Shown here: piece after piece, positions 25,311-37,106 of the stretch | Layout: each line of letters starts with the position of its first letter | How positions within the stretch are numbered: the first letter of the stretch is position 1 | Source of the DNA: Diphasiastrum complanatum | Lineage: Eukaryota; Streptophyta; Lycopodiopsida; Lycopodiales; Lycopodiaceae | Direction: 5' to 3' | Assembly: GCA_029204225.1 (NCBI GenBank) | Contig: CM055098.1 | Coordinates: 55,723,458 to 55,787,457 of the forward strand | DNA: 64,000 bases | The notes under the pieces: generated by a model | The model's database searches: none | What the model was told of the DNA's origin: nothing | What the model saw: the letters and a program-made list of their open reading frames with translations, nothing else | Position numbers and translations under genes: made by a program

Positions 25311-25401
<91 letters not shown>
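25311..25401 (+). repeat. (TC)n microsatellite
   Basis: About 90 bp of uninterrupted TC. Confidence 0.97.
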
Positions 25402-25403
<2 letters not shown>

Positions 25404-25458
25404 TAAATCTTCATTCTATTAACACTATCCATTCATATATTACTCTAAATTCTAAATG

Positions 25459-25459
25459 C

Positions 25460-25512
<53 letters not shown>
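25459..25512 (+). repeat. (CA)n microsatellite
   Basis: About 54 bp of uninterrupted CA, 57 bp after the TC tract. Confidence 0.97.
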
Positions 25513-25514
<2 letters not shown>

Positions 25515-25519
25515 GCAAT

Positions 25520-27225
25520 GCTGCTACGTACTCATGCGTCGATGTTTGGCAACGTGATCATGTTGAGATCATTGCAAATGACCAAAAAAATAGAACTACT
25601 CCTTCCTATGTTGTGTTTTTGATACCTTTGATACCTCTGTTACCGAGGATTTTCTAATACCTCTAATGTCAAGCTGTGGCCTTTCAAGATGATACACGAA
25701 CCCGATGATAAGCTAATGATCATTATCAACTACAAGGGTGAAGAGAAAGAGTTTGTTGCAGCCCACGCTTGGCAAGCACGAACTTCAAATCAAGGCGTCA
25801 ATTTTGCTTTCGCTCATTGAATGAATGATAGGATACTGAGAATTCACTGTGTAACTGTATGAAGACCTAATCATTTCAATAATTCCACATTTGCCATGTC
25901 CCTATCGGGACCTAAATGATTGTGATCCTTTTCTTGAACAAGTAGACATTGAAGTATCAAGTCGATGCGTATTTGTGGGTTTCCGATAGTATGAGCTCAG
26001 AATCACTGGCTTGCAATGAGAATGTTGTTTGCTTGAGTTCAGTAATTGCCAGTACCTAACTAGTGAATGGATTGTCGTAGAGTATGGGTGGATTGTGCAT
26101 TATGGTGAATCGTTTTTAGCACAAATTCAAATTCAGTCCAGAATCGTAATATTTTATAAACAGATGTGGCATGGCTAATTAGAATGATGATTGCCTATTT
26201 CCAACTTGTTTAGGAAAAGTTTTAAGTAAATAAACTTTGTTTCGTGCTTATTTAGAATGTGTTGTACGGAGAGAACCATAGGTTGGGTAGTTAACATCTT
26301 GCTGAGTTAGATTTATTAAACGGCTATATGGAATCGTCAAGTTTTTAAAGTGTTTCTTACGTTTTTTTCATTATGAAGCGTATCCACCATCCGCGGTTGA
26401 AATACACTGCCTTGGTTAAGCGTCACGCTAGTCACGCCCGTCGTCGGTACTGTCTAGCGATATACCTAGACCCGACGGTCGGCGAAAATACTGCCGCTTA
26501 GCAAACAAAGAGGTGCGTACAACTTGCACCCCTCGAGAACATCATAGACAGTAAATCGGTTTCCAGCCCATGTAAGATCTTTACTAACTGTAAACCGAAT
26601 TCAATGGGGAAAGAGACATTAGTGAATTAGCGATCAGAAGTTTTTTACGGAACCATAATTCTAGAAAGCTAGTGAATCATTGCACCAAAAGTACTAGCAC
26701 CCCCTCCTTGCAACCGTATCTCTGAGAGCCTGGAAAACTCTCATCGGTTGGGGAGCACGGGGCAATAAAGAAGGCCATCAGGGTTGGAAGTGGCAAACCC
26801 TCTGTTGCCCACGTAGGGCCGAACCGCCATTAGAGGTGGGGCCCCTTGGCCCTTTTAGGACGTTTTGGTTGGACCAACCCGCTGCCAAAAATGGCCCTAA
26901 CAACGATTCATTTTTTACCTCCACGAATTCTGTTTTAGAGAGAAACTTTCTAGAAATAGGAATTTTTTGCATCTGATTCTCACTGACAGAATTCGTAGAT
27001 AATTTGCTGAGCCTCAAAATCATCTCCACGATTTCTCTGTTATCTCCACAAATTTTAATCAGACTATTTTTTTTTTACTATTAGCCATTTTTACTCATTT
27101 TTGTACAAAAATCACTTATAGGAACTCACTGGCCCTCAAAACAGTTCCTTGGAATTCGCAAGCCTCACTAGGAAATCGTGGGCACTGAGGACGAATTCTA
27201 GGAGAAGTTACGAGTTCCTGACCAA
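25520..27225. other. Spacer upstream of the accessory-ORF relic
   Basis: No gene is recognised. The region becomes more GC-rich after 26390. From about 26880 it carries several GAATTC/TTCTAGAA words resembling those of the spacer at 36302-36721. It may be the remains of the retroelement lying in front of the accessory ORF. Confidence 0.35.
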
Positions 27226-27228
27226 AAA

Positions 27229-27242
27229 AGGTCTATATATAG
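27229..27242 (+). promoter_or_regulatory. TATA box of the accessory ORF
   Basis: CTATATATAGG lies about 115 bp upstream of the ATG at 27351. Its spacing fits a plant core promoter with a leader of about 85 nt. Confidence 0.5.
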
Positions 27243-27350
27243 GCTCAACCATCCTCTCCACGAGTTTATTCTAGATTTATGATCCTGAGTTCATGCTGAA
27301 ATTTTTTAAAATTTTCAAAACTTCAAGAACAATCTAGAATCACTGCTACC

Positions 27351-29278
27351 ATGGCCTCTCGTGACTCATCCCTCTCACTTCATCATCGTAAGGCCCCTAA
27401 GCCTTAGTCAGATGACATCTTCATGATTTCCATCAGAATTATGTTGACCAACTCATCCTCGCCAAATATATTCTTACCAACCTTGGCTTTAATCTAACAT
27501 ACTTCACTGATCAATAGAGCGAGAGTTTGATCTGAGCTGCCTACTCAGCTTATTCAGACAAGTTCCAGACATTTCAGATCACGTCTCAGGGCGGCAGTTC
27601 TACCATCATCACTATCTTCTCAGAGCATTTACAAAGCATTGGATTTCCTAATCTGGGTGAGACGATCCACGGCAAGGGTACTAGTTACGATGCCAAATAT
27701 TTCACCAAGTTTCTGATGGATGACGGAAAAACAATTGTCCAAACCAACGATGGGGTCGCTATTCACCTCATCACAGATCCAAAGCTTAGGGTAGCATCAG
27801 AAATTCTCATGGCCATGGCCTTACTCCAACAGGCCCAACAACGCCGACAAGCTGTAGCAGCAGCAAGCAGTTCGTTGGATGGAGCTTCAGGTTTTGGTTC
27901 TGTAGGCGTGGTTCTGTCCACTCAGATCACTTCCACCATCCCAATTTTATTACCTACTGACATAATCTCCCTCCCACCACTACCCCCACCATTTACTACC
28001 ACATCCACCCCCTCACTCACACTTAACACGGGCTTTGACTCCACAATCCCCCAAAAGCCCTCACCTGTCCGATCTTCCACCCTACTTGACTCTGTAGTCA
28101 TTGTAGATGATTTTGCCTTGCAATTATTAATGCAAACCACATCCATCACCACCACAACGAATCCACTTCACACATCTTTGACACACATTCAGTCACCACA
28201 ATCCCCTCCTATCATCCCACAATCACCCCCCTCTGCATTTGCTCACACTCCAACATCTCCCCCCATTCTAAATTTTCTTCCATTCAATCTCATGCCATAT
28301 CCTAACTATACACGCACACTCCCTAACATTGGCCCTTGGGAGCAACTACCCCTCACAGCCCAAAAAGCAGTTTGGTTGGTGAATGCGCTTTAGTACAACC
28401 TCTTCGACACTTTAGGGGGTCAGTATACCATGAGAAAGTTTGATGATGGCACCATGGCAGATCTTCAGAAAGAAAAGGCAAAATTGGAGGTAGAAAACAA
28501 GCAACAACAACAACAGATCCAGAATCTCACTACGTATAATCAACAACGACAACAAATGCTCAGCCACCTCCAGCCAACTCCAACTGAAGATCTCCAACAT
28601 GCAAACTATCATCGACAACCTTACAATAGAGAGGGACGAGGCCTCCGCAGATGCACAAGTAGCACGTTCCGCTGTGAAGGAAGTGGATTTCAATGATTTC
28701 ACACCACCAGCTATTTCCGAGGAAACTCCAATTCCAGTGGTGGCCTATCAAGCGTTGGCACAAAAGCTAAAAGCCACGACAGAGCATCACTCCAAAATGC
28801 AACAAGCCTATACTGCTTTTGTCGAGGCTCTCAACCAGCATATCGCCACCCTGGAAGAAAGGGTAAAGACAACTGCTCAATCAACACCTTTTGTCCATGC
28901 AGAGCATGCCCAGTTTCATGACTCCGAGCCTCACTTTGATGGATCAGATGGTGGAGATGGACCAGGATTTCAACAGCTTCCACCTGCTAATCAAGGCTTG
29001 TCATTCCAAGGCCAACCCCAAGGGCAAGGAACTCAATTACCAACCAATCCACAGGGCTCTAGTGGTACTGGCTCCCAACACTATCTTTTCTCTTCCTCCG
29101 CTTCTAACCTCATCGACACCACTAACCTTCCATTCATCCAATGCCAATTTTCTCGCGAATCCCAAAGAATTGCTACAACTAACCCTTCACCTCCTCTCGC
29201 CTCCAAGAAGCGCAAAAGATCTAGGAGGAAAAAGCTTCGATTGGTGTGGGACCGCCAATCCAATAAGGAGGGGGATAA
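27351..29278 (+). pseudogene. Retroelement accessory ORF relic (N-terminal domain plus coiled coil)
   Basis: Translation starts MASRDSSLSL and then meets stops and at least one frame change before a long open stretch (27716-28393). The segment just before it includes ITIFSEHLQSIGFPNLGE. By pattern this recalls the 'putative plant transposon protein' domain (PF20167-like) found in accessory ORFs of some plant gypsy elements. A Thr/Pro-rich linker follows, then a Gln-rich coiled coil (EKAKLEVENKQQQQQIQNL), a second coiled coil with ATLEERVKTT, and a basic tail (KKRKRSRRKK). It ends at a purine run (ggaggggga) directly before an LTR-like start, so it is the 3' end of a retroelement. The gag-pol part is absent. 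Confidence 0.5.
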
Positions 29279-30138
29279 TGTTAGCAACTGTGCAAAACAG
29301 AGAAAATGTAAAAAAAGAAATAAAACTCTATGGCATGTGTTTTGTAAGCCCACGTATGAGTATTTGCCAATAAACTTATACTATGGCATGTGTTTTGTAA
29401 GTCCATAGGTAGAATCTTAAAATAATAAAATAACTTAAACTTAGATTTAAGAAACTTAAGCTTAGAACTATTTGTCTTAACTTATCTTAAGTTTCAAAGT
29501 TAGAAACTTTTAAAATTCTAAGTCCTAAGTTAGAAGTTCTAGAATGGCTAGTTTTAAATTAATGGCTAGTTAGAAGTTCTAGAATGGCTAGTTTTAAATT
29601 AATCCAATAAGTTAGTGAATACTTATGGAAGACCCTCCTTGCTATAAAAGGAGAGGTATTTGTCATGTACACAACACTTTTGAGATCATGCTAAATTGCT
29701 CTCTTTTGAGATTATCTCGCTATTTCACTTGTGTTCCCATTGGAAGGTGCATAGCTTGAGGTCGGGCCTCCTCTTGCCTCCTTTCATTGGATTTATTGTG
29801 GCATGCTTTATTTGTTGATTATTTAGTTATCCGCAATCTATTATTTCCATCTCCCTTTTGGGTGTTAACTTAGGATCTAGCTTAATGAACTTGCTAGTTG
29901 GGAAGCCTTAGCAAGGATTTTATTGCTTTGTTATCTTGGCTAGTTGGGTAGGCCTTAGTCAAGTTAATTTTATTTCTGTACCGAGCACCAGTTGGGAAAG
30001 CCTTGGTGCTCCCATTCTTGTTTGCTTATTTCCATTTGAAAGCTTTGGTAGGTTCTTAAGAAGTGGACAATCCTCTCTACACTATACTACACCCGTGAGT
30101 AGATCTAGCCATCGTGTAAACTAGAAATACTTCCAACA
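29279..30138 (+). mobile_element. Candidate 3' LTR (about 860 bp)
   Basis: It begins TGTTAG right after a polypurine run and ends TTCCAACA, giving imperfect TG...CA inverted ends. A core promoter (GCTATAAAAGG) lies at about 29641-29651, followed by a CT-rich leader, as expected for U3-R-U5. No matching 5' LTR exists within 3 kb upstream, so it is either the surviving 3' LTR of a truncated element or a solo LTR. The exact right boundary is uncertain. Confidence 0.5.
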
Positions 30139-30139
30139 A

Positions 30140-31230
30140 CCTCCAAGTAAGTGGCTTTTCTGATTATCCTCACCCAATGCTTTGCTTAATGGCCATGTTA
30201 TATTTTGTTATATGTCCCCCCTCTCTATATGATTTGGCTTTGTTGTAGGAATTCAATACTACTTTATCAAATATTATGGGTTGCTCGATGGGTCTAGAAA
30301 CCTTTGATATTGCCAATGAACAATTTGTCAAGAGATAAGTCTCTCTTCTTGCTTTTTCTAGAGGTGTTGGTCGTATCTGCACAGCTTCCATTGCTCCAGC
30401 TGCTTTTCTAGAAAGTATTGGATTTATTCCCTCTACTCTCCTTAAATCCCATTTTAATTTGCCTCCATTCATGCTGCATATTTACTAACGTTGTCGCGTA
30501 GTCTGCATATTTACTCGCAAATTCGCACAAATGAAGAAAAGATGAAAGAATCGCGACACTGTGGTTTTACATACATTATGGTGACAAGCGAAAAGGGGAC
30601 ACTATCTTACAGAATGCCAAAGGTGCCCTAAAAGAAAAGGCACCCTGTAAATCTAATCCTAAGGCTACTCGTAAGAGTGAAGCACTTTTCGCATTGTCAT
30701 CACCAACGATCACTTCAGCACTGACTGACATCGCACCCTTTTCACGCTCACCCCATGCAGTTGTGCTAACAGATTGGACAACGACTACAGCCACCCATGA
30801 TCTCTTATAGACAGCACATCCACTCTGTACTTTTCACATCTGCAAACCTGTAATATAATGTATATATACTGGATACCATTTGTGTATTCAGGTTAATGAG
30901 TGAATGAGTTGATGAGCTGACAATGAAGAGAAGCTTATCAACGATGATAGACAAAGTAAATGCCTCGTGCATTGATTCTTGATTGTCAGCAATAAGGTTT
31001 TATTCCTTTATAGATTGTATAAGCTTCGTAGGGCATGCGGTTTCGTCCGCTATTGTCTTGTACTCCACCGCATTATTGACATGTATATATGATATACTAA
31101 ATCTGATACAGTTCTGTGTTCTGCATTTAGATCTATGTTAATATTGCTATGCTTATCATTCATTCTGTCTGATCTTTCTAGTTGCTCAATCTCATAGGAA
31201 AACTAACCGATGTATATCCCGTGGATATGT
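30140..31230. other. Unassigned spacer
   Basis: No gene is recognised and no 5' LTR for the following gypsy element could be identified. A minus-strand 72-codon frame at 30576-30794 looks fortuitous. Confidence 0.35.
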
Positions 31231-31232
31231 AG

Positions 31233-32158
31233 ATCGAATGGTTTTTGGTTGGTTTACCACCAAAGATTGATGGATATTGTAGACAAGGGGACATGACCTC
31301 CTTAGCAGCAGTAATAACTAGTGCCAAAAATTTCAAGACCTCGAAACTAGCATGGAAGCGACGATCGACTAAGAAATCTCAAAAGTCAAAGACTGATTCT
31401 AGTGACAACGATGATGATTCAGATTCAAATTCAAGTAGCAGTTCTTTAAGCTCGGAATCTGAAAGCAGCGATTCGTCAAAATCAGAAGCTAACAAAGGAG
31501 AGAGAAAGAATAAACGACGAACTAAACCAAAGGACGACACGAAAGTTGTCGAGGATAAGTCGTCAACTTCTAAAGTTGAAAAGATTTGGAAGAGTAATAT
31601 GGCTGACCTTAGTAAAAAGTTTAATGACTTGAAAGTGCATATCTCTGAAGTTGCAAATAAAAGATCAAAGGCGTCTCCTTCCAACTCAGGAATGTGGTGT
31701 ACGAAATGTGGAACTTCTTGACACACTAAGGAAGACTGCACTACTGTGATTGTCAAATACATTGAATATCATGTCCAGGAGGTACTTTTTATTTTTCAAA
31801 ATGATGCAACTACTAACCATGTACAGGGTACTGCAACATCAGCCTAGCAGGACAGACCCAAGTTCACACCAAGAAGACATAATCTTCCTAATTTGTTGGA
31901 CCAGCGAAGTCTCAAACCGCGACTAAACCAATTTCGGGCAACTGCTACAACTGTGGAGAGTTGAGACATTTTTCTCCGGACTGTCCTCAACTGCGAAAGT
32001 CGATTGGTTATGTACCATTATGTTCGAATTGCAGAGAGCCGGGCCACAAGTATCTTGACTACCCTTAGTCGTAGAAGCCGCGACCCAAATATCAATATGT
32101 AGCAACACCAGCTGTTGCAGACATGAAAGCGAAAGCTGCAACTGATGCTGTTGTGTAG
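31233..32158 (+). pseudogene. Gypsy gag C-terminus with three zinc knuckles
   Basis: A remnant of the capsid end (LVGLPPKIDGY) is followed by a very acidic Ser/Asp-rich stretch and a lysine-rich stretch. Three CX2CX4HX4C knuckles follow. The first (CTKCGTS, then HTKEDC) has TGA in place of the residue before His, the second (CYNCGELRHFSPDC) is intact, and the third (CSNCREPGHKYLDY) has lost its last Cys. Knuckles bind the element RNA for packaging. Further stops occur at about 31846 and 32068-32076 and at 32156-32158. A one-base frameshift lies between knuckles one and two. Confidence 0.75.
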
Positions 32159-32182
32159 AGAATTGACGTTTTTGAAGAAAAA

Positions 32183-33253
32183 TTGGCGAAGACAGAAGAT
32201 CAGTTCTGGCCAAGTGATGTGGAGAAGATATTCAAAGTCACGACGAGAAGCAAAATCTCCTCGAAACCTGACCAGAAATCTTCGACGAAGCGCAGAAAAT
32301 CCTCGAAGAAAAAATCTTCTAGCAAGACGACGAATAAATTTACGACTAAAGAAGATCTCAAAGATGACCTTGACTATGACCTCAATGCTACAAAGTCATT
32401 TGCAAAAGATATCTCGTCAGAAGCAAAGGAAATCATCAACGCTAAACTTCAGACAACTGCTGCAGAAAAGGTAGTCACTTTCAAGGAAGAGGACGAAGAA
32501 ATCACGAAGACGAAATTGTCTAGTGCTGTTATCAGTAAACCAACTTCGAAATCAAAGACGAAAGAATATGACATCGTGACTGATATCGGATCTCTTTGTC
32601 CAGACATTACTTTTGAACAGCTGTTGGCAGATAACACTTATTACATAAAGCAACTGAAAGGTCTTTCTGTGACCAAAAAGAAGAAAAAAATTTCTCTACC
32701 AGATGCTCGTGTTTTGTCTATCAATTTAGGTGATCTCGGTGCACCTGAGATTGACATTACCATTGCGGGATGCCTGATCGAAAAAGTGCCAGTTGACTCT
32801 AGTTCCAGTGTGAATATAATAACAGAAGACACAACTCATGCTTTGGGTCTGACTGACATTCAACCGACACATCAAAACATCAAGTTAGCTGATTTGACAC
32901 GACGAAAACCTATTGGAGAATTGAAGGATGTCACTATCTATATTCAAGCCAAGCCATTCACAATGAATTTCATTGTTATCAAGCCACTCAGTTTGTCATC
33001 CTATTTTGTGCTGATTGGACGACCTTGGCTTTATCAATCAAACGCAAGTGTACATTGGAAATCTAGAGAGCTGAGATTTCAGACTGGTGAGACCAATAAC
33101 CGAGGTAAGCCAGCAGAACAAATCATAACCTGGAGTTGTGACAAATATGAAGGTGAAACTCCTTTGTCCGACACCAGCTTTACATCAGAAGAATCTTCGT
33201 ATGTCTTGAATATTTTTTCCAATGAGTCTGATATTGAAGTACAGGTACTTTGA
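32183..33253 (+). pseudogene. Gypsy gag-pol linker and aspartic protease
   Basis: A 356-codon open frame begins with a Lys/Ser-rich linker. The retropepsin-like domain starts at about residue 175, with the active-site region VPVDSSSSVNIITED. The catalytic D-S/T-G triplet is DSS, which should inactivate the enzyme. The C-terminal part FVLIGRPWLYQSNASVHW is the usual flap/return segment. The protease would cut the gag-pol polyprotein. The frame ends where the RT frame begins, after a shift near 33240. Confidence 0.8.
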
Positions 33254-33257
33254 ATGT

Positions 33258-34980
33258 TTCGAGAATGCTGATGACGAAGAATTCTTCGATGCCTGCAACG
33301 TTGAAGCGGATGTTTCGTATGAAGAAATTAACATTGCAGAAACGAACTCGAAAGAGTCTGACGATTTGAGTGATGAATCTGAACACAAATTTGGTAACAA
33401 GAACCAGGTTGACGACAAGAAAACATCTGTGGAGTCAACCATGCGCAAAATTCATGGCCATACTAAGGCCAGTATGACAGAAGGTATCATTTTACCAGAT
33501 TCTACTGAACTGATTAAACTTGCACCTGGCAGATTTGTGCATGTTTCAAACTCACTTAGAGAATCGAAGTTAGTGGAATTCACTGAACTATTGAAGGAGT
33601 ATCAAGACGTTTTTGTCTGGTCGCTTGACGATTTGAAGGATATACCTGCAGAATTCGAAGAGCTCCGAATTGATCTTAAGGAAGATGTTGTACCTATTCG
33701 ATAGAGACAGTATCGTCTCAATCCCAAGTACTCTCTCATGGTCAAGGACGAACTCAACAAGCACCTTAAGGTAGGTATCATCTATCTCGTCTTAAGTAGT
33801 GAATGGGTTTCACCCATTGTTGTCATCCCAAAGAAGAAGACTGGCAAAATACGAATATGCCAGGATTTCTGCAAACTCAATGCTGCCACAAGGAAGGACC
33901 ATCATCCTCTGTCTTTCACTGATTCCATCCTAGATCAGGTTGCTGGTCAAGAGCGTTACAGTTTCTGTGACAACTTTTTTGGATATAATTAGGTTGGAAT
34001 GCGAAAGGAGGATCGTTCAAAGACCACATTCACTACAGATTGGGCCACTTATGCCTACAACAAAATGCCCTTTGGTCTTTGTAATGCTCCAGCGACTTTT
34101 CAACGAATCATGATGTTAATTTTCGCTGCCTTCCTGAGAACTTTTCTCGAAATATTTATTGATGATTTCCGTGTATACAATAATATAAATCACACCTATA
34201 GAAGCTGAAATTAACATTGCAACGGTGTCGAGATACTTGTTTATCTCTTCATCCAGAGAAATAATTTTTTGGTATGAAAGAAGGAATATTGCTCGGACAC
34301 AGAATATCTAACAGAGGAATAGAAGTCGAAAAAGATAAAGTCAAGCTTATAAAGAATCTCCAGATACCAGCCAATTTACATGAACTAAAAGCTTTCTTAG
34401 AACATGTTGGCTATTACAGGAGATTTATTCAAAATCATGCTTCTATTGCTGCCACTCTTACACATCTACTGAAGAAACAAGTGGAATACTTTTGGACGAA
34501 TGAACAGCAGAAAGCATTCGAAGATCTTAAGCAAAGGTTGATCAATGCTCCTATTCTGAGACCACCCAACTGGGCTATTTTATTTCACAGTTATGTGGAT
34601 GTTTCTGCACTTGCTATTGGCGTCTGTCTGAGTCAAAAGGATGACCAGAAGAAGGACCATCCCATCTACTATGCGAGTCGACAGCTCATTGAATCAGAGA
34701 ATAATTATTTGGCTACAGAAAGGGAAGTACTTGGCATGATTTTCACTGTTAAAAAATTTCGACATTATTTGCTGGGATATGCATTTATTTTTCATGGGGA
34801 TCATTATGCTCTTAAGTATCTTGTAAATAAACCAGATCTATCAGGACGAATTGCTCGATGGGTTCTACTTCTGTAGGAATTTACTTATCAAGTAGAGCTT
34901 CGTCAAGGAAAATATCATACGAATGTTGATTTTCTATCACGACTTAGCACTGGAAAAACTGAAGACCCTATCAATGATGA
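33258..34980 (+). pseudogene. Gypsy reverse transcriptase and RNase H
   Basis: RT motifs in order are EWVSPIVVIPKKKTGKIRIC, TYAYNKMPFGLCNAPATFQR and LEIFIDDFRVY, where FIDD supplies the catalytic aspartates of the YxDD box. RNase H follows, with SYVDVSALAIGVCL, PIYYASRQLIESENNY, TEREVLGM and HGDHYALKYL. Then come ARWVLLL and NVDFLSRL. In-frame stops occur at 33702-33704, 33990-33992 and 34874-34876, and a frameshift lies near 34190. The first three sit exactly where conserved Gln codons are expected. It converts element RNA to DNA in active relatives and cannot do so here. Confidence 0.9.
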
Positions 34981-35076
34981 TTTTTCAGACGAACATTTAT
35001 TCGAGATTTTATCTACAAATTTGCTATATTCTGATATTATTACTTATCTTAAGGAATATATCCAGATGGTTACGAT

Positions 35077-36264
35077 TTGGAGCAAAAGACAGTTTTTCAA
35101 TATAAGGTAGCACCTTATACAATTATTAACAATGTTCTGTACAAGCTTGGTGCTGACCATCATCTACGAAGATGTCTCGAAACTGAAGACATTAAAAAGG
35201 TCGTTAAAGCCTTACACTCAGAAGATGCTGGTGGACATTTTGCTTTGAAGAATACAGTTAATAAGATATTGACTGCCAAGTATTGGTGGCCAACAATGTT
35301 CAAGGATGTATCAAATTTTATTCGTTCATGTGATCCATGCCAGAGATCTGGTAAGCCTACAAAAGCAATGAATTGGCCGTTGACACCGATCCTGCCTCTT
35401 GCACCATTCGAGAAGTGGGGGATTGACTTTGTCGGTCCAATCAAACCTGTTACCCGACATACGAAATGTCGTTATATTCTAGTTGCAATGGATTATGCTA
35501 CCAAGAACGTTGAAGCAGAGGCGACGAAATGAAACGATGCAAAAATTGTCGTGACGTCCTTATTCAAAACTATAATCACAAAATATGGTTGTCCACTCAA
35601 ACTAGTAAGTGACCGAGGTACACATTTTTTAAATGACACTATACGATTGCTAACAACTTATTTCCTGATCAAACACAGAAAAACTACACCGTATAATCCA
35701 AAAGCAAACGGGTTGACAAAAAGAGCTAATGGAATTTTATGTAAGATCCTGAACAAAATTACTATTGCACATGCAACGGATTGGAATCAGAAACTACCAT
35801 CAATTCTTTGGGCTTATCGCAACACAGAGAAAATCACGACGAAACAGACACCATATTTTCTTACATATGGTATGCATTCTATTTTGCCAATTGAATTTGA
35901 GGTGAAGACCTTTTGTATTCAAGCACAACAAACAGATGCAGAATGTATAAACGAAAGGTTGACTAATATTGAAGAACTAGCTGAAGCTCGAGAGACTTCA
36001 CAAAAACTAACGGAGGAAATCCAGGAACAAAGAAAGAAGAAATATGACAGTCATATAAAAAAATGTGATCTTAAAGCTGATGATTATGCGCTAATATATG
36101 ACAGTCGCCATCAAAAATTCCCTGGAAAACTCCATATGTGATGGCTTGGACCTTATAAAGTCATAGAGGTGTTTGACAATGGTTCTGTGCAACTTCAATC
36201 ACTTGAAAGTGAACTATTACCTACACATATTAACGGGTCCAGACTGAAGAAATACTACCTTTGA
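35077..36264 (+). pseudogene. Gypsy integrase
   Basis: The zinc-binding HHCC module is present (HSEDAGGHFALKN then CDPCQRSGK). The core shows the first Asp in WGIDFVGPI and the second in VSDRGTHF. The expected catalytic Glu is Lys in GLTKRANGIL, so DNA joining should be lost. The GPYKV module near 36150 and a C-terminal KKYYL end follow. No chromodomain is visible. TGA codons interrupt at 35530-35532 and 36139-36141. The frame is displaced from that of RNase H, probably by an indel near 35050. Confidence 0.9.
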
Positions 36265-36301
36265 CCAGAATTTTTTTTATTCTTATTATTTTCTAGTATT
36301 T

Positions 36302-36721
36302 TTCTGGAATTAATCGCAAATTTTCTTTTATCTTGTTTAAATTTTCTCACGACTTTTCTTTTATTTTTTCTAGAAGTTTTCGTGAAATTTTCTACCACCA
36401 TCCAACATTTTTCATAATGTTTCGTGAAATTTTTGAGAATTTTTCTTGACTTCTCTCAATCTTTCAATATCATTTTAAAAGTATTTTCGAGAACTTTTTG
36501 AGATTTTTTCGCGACACTAAATTTGTTAATCAAATTTTCGTAAATCGTTTTCGAGAATTTTTCTAGAATCTTTTCTAGCATTTTCTCTAGTTATTCGAGA
36601 AAATTTCTAGTATGTTGCTAAAATTTTCGATAAATTTTTGTGAGTTTCTATATCATTTTTTAAGATCCTTCGAGAAAGTTTCGCGAAACTTTCTAGAATC
36701 TTTCTAGCATATTTTCAAGAA
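36302..36721 (+). promoter_or_regulatory. Array of twelve TTCNNGAA palindromes
   Basis: Exact TTCNNGAA words start at 36302, 36368, 36379, 36421, 36486, 36550, 36561, 36594, 36669, 36680, 36691 and 36714. Several are exactly 11 bp apart. TTCNNGAA is the two-unit core of plant heat-shock elements, although canonical arrays have a 10-bp period. The stretch lies between the integrase stop and the accessory ORF. It is either a regulatory array or a decayed short tandem repeat. Binding is inferred, not shown. Confidence 0.5.
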
Positions 36722-36775
36722 TCTTTTGAGAATCTCTCGACATACTTTTTGTATCCCTCCATTAAAGATGATGGC

Positions 36776-36803
36776 CACGTGATCATCATTATTCACACGT
36801 GTG
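36776..36803 (+). promoter_or_regulatory. Two G-boxes (CACGTG)
   Basis: CACGTG occurs at 36776-36781 and again inside CACACGTGTG at 36794-36803, about 300 bp before the accessory ATG at 37107. A further CCACGTCA lies near 36935. G-boxes are bound by bZIP/bHLH factors. Confidence 0.5.
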
Positions 36804-37106
36804 TACGCTCACAGATATTGTTTCTCCTTAATTTATTTTTTCTTTTCACAAACGGTCTTCTGTCATTAAAGATCGATCTGGCAAATTATAGTTTCAAACA
36901 CTGAGCCATGCATGACAGATGTCAAGTCACCATGCCACGTCATCATCCCTTCCACATCGCTACTGCTTATTAGAGTTATTTTTCATTTTTCTTCTTCACA
37001 CTTTCTACCTGCGAGTTTATGCTTTCCTACGCTTATTCTCTTTGCAATCAAAACGCTCTTTTGCGAACTATTGCGATCTACGGAGCTATCGTTAAACATT
37101 CGAACA

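Larger units (their letters stand above)
31245..36264 (+). mobile_element. Decayed Ty3/gypsy retrotransposon, internal region
   Basis: The order is gag zinc knuckles, aspartic protease, reverse transcriptase, RNase H, integrase. This RT-before-integrase order defines Ty3/gypsy. The N-terminal capsid part of gag and the 5' LTR are missing. Reading sense is retained over 5 kb but interrupted by stops and at least three apparent frameshifts (near 31890, 33240 and 34190). The parts are annotated separately. Spacer, accessory ORF and LTR-like tail follow to about 39960. Confidence 0.9.

Noticed and set aside
27229-30138. Complete small LTR element with two LTRs
   Set aside because: The sequence before 27351 does not match 29279-30138, so no 5' LTR was found.
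31480-34208. Possible functional gypsy polyprotein
   Set aside because: Several in-frame stops, frameshifts, a changed protease triplet and a changed integrase Glu make it a pseudogene.
36302-36721. Canonical contiguous heat-shock element
   Set aside because: The closest neighbours are 11 bp apart, giving GAA-NNN-TTC between palindromes instead of the 10-bp register. I therefore call it HSE-like only.
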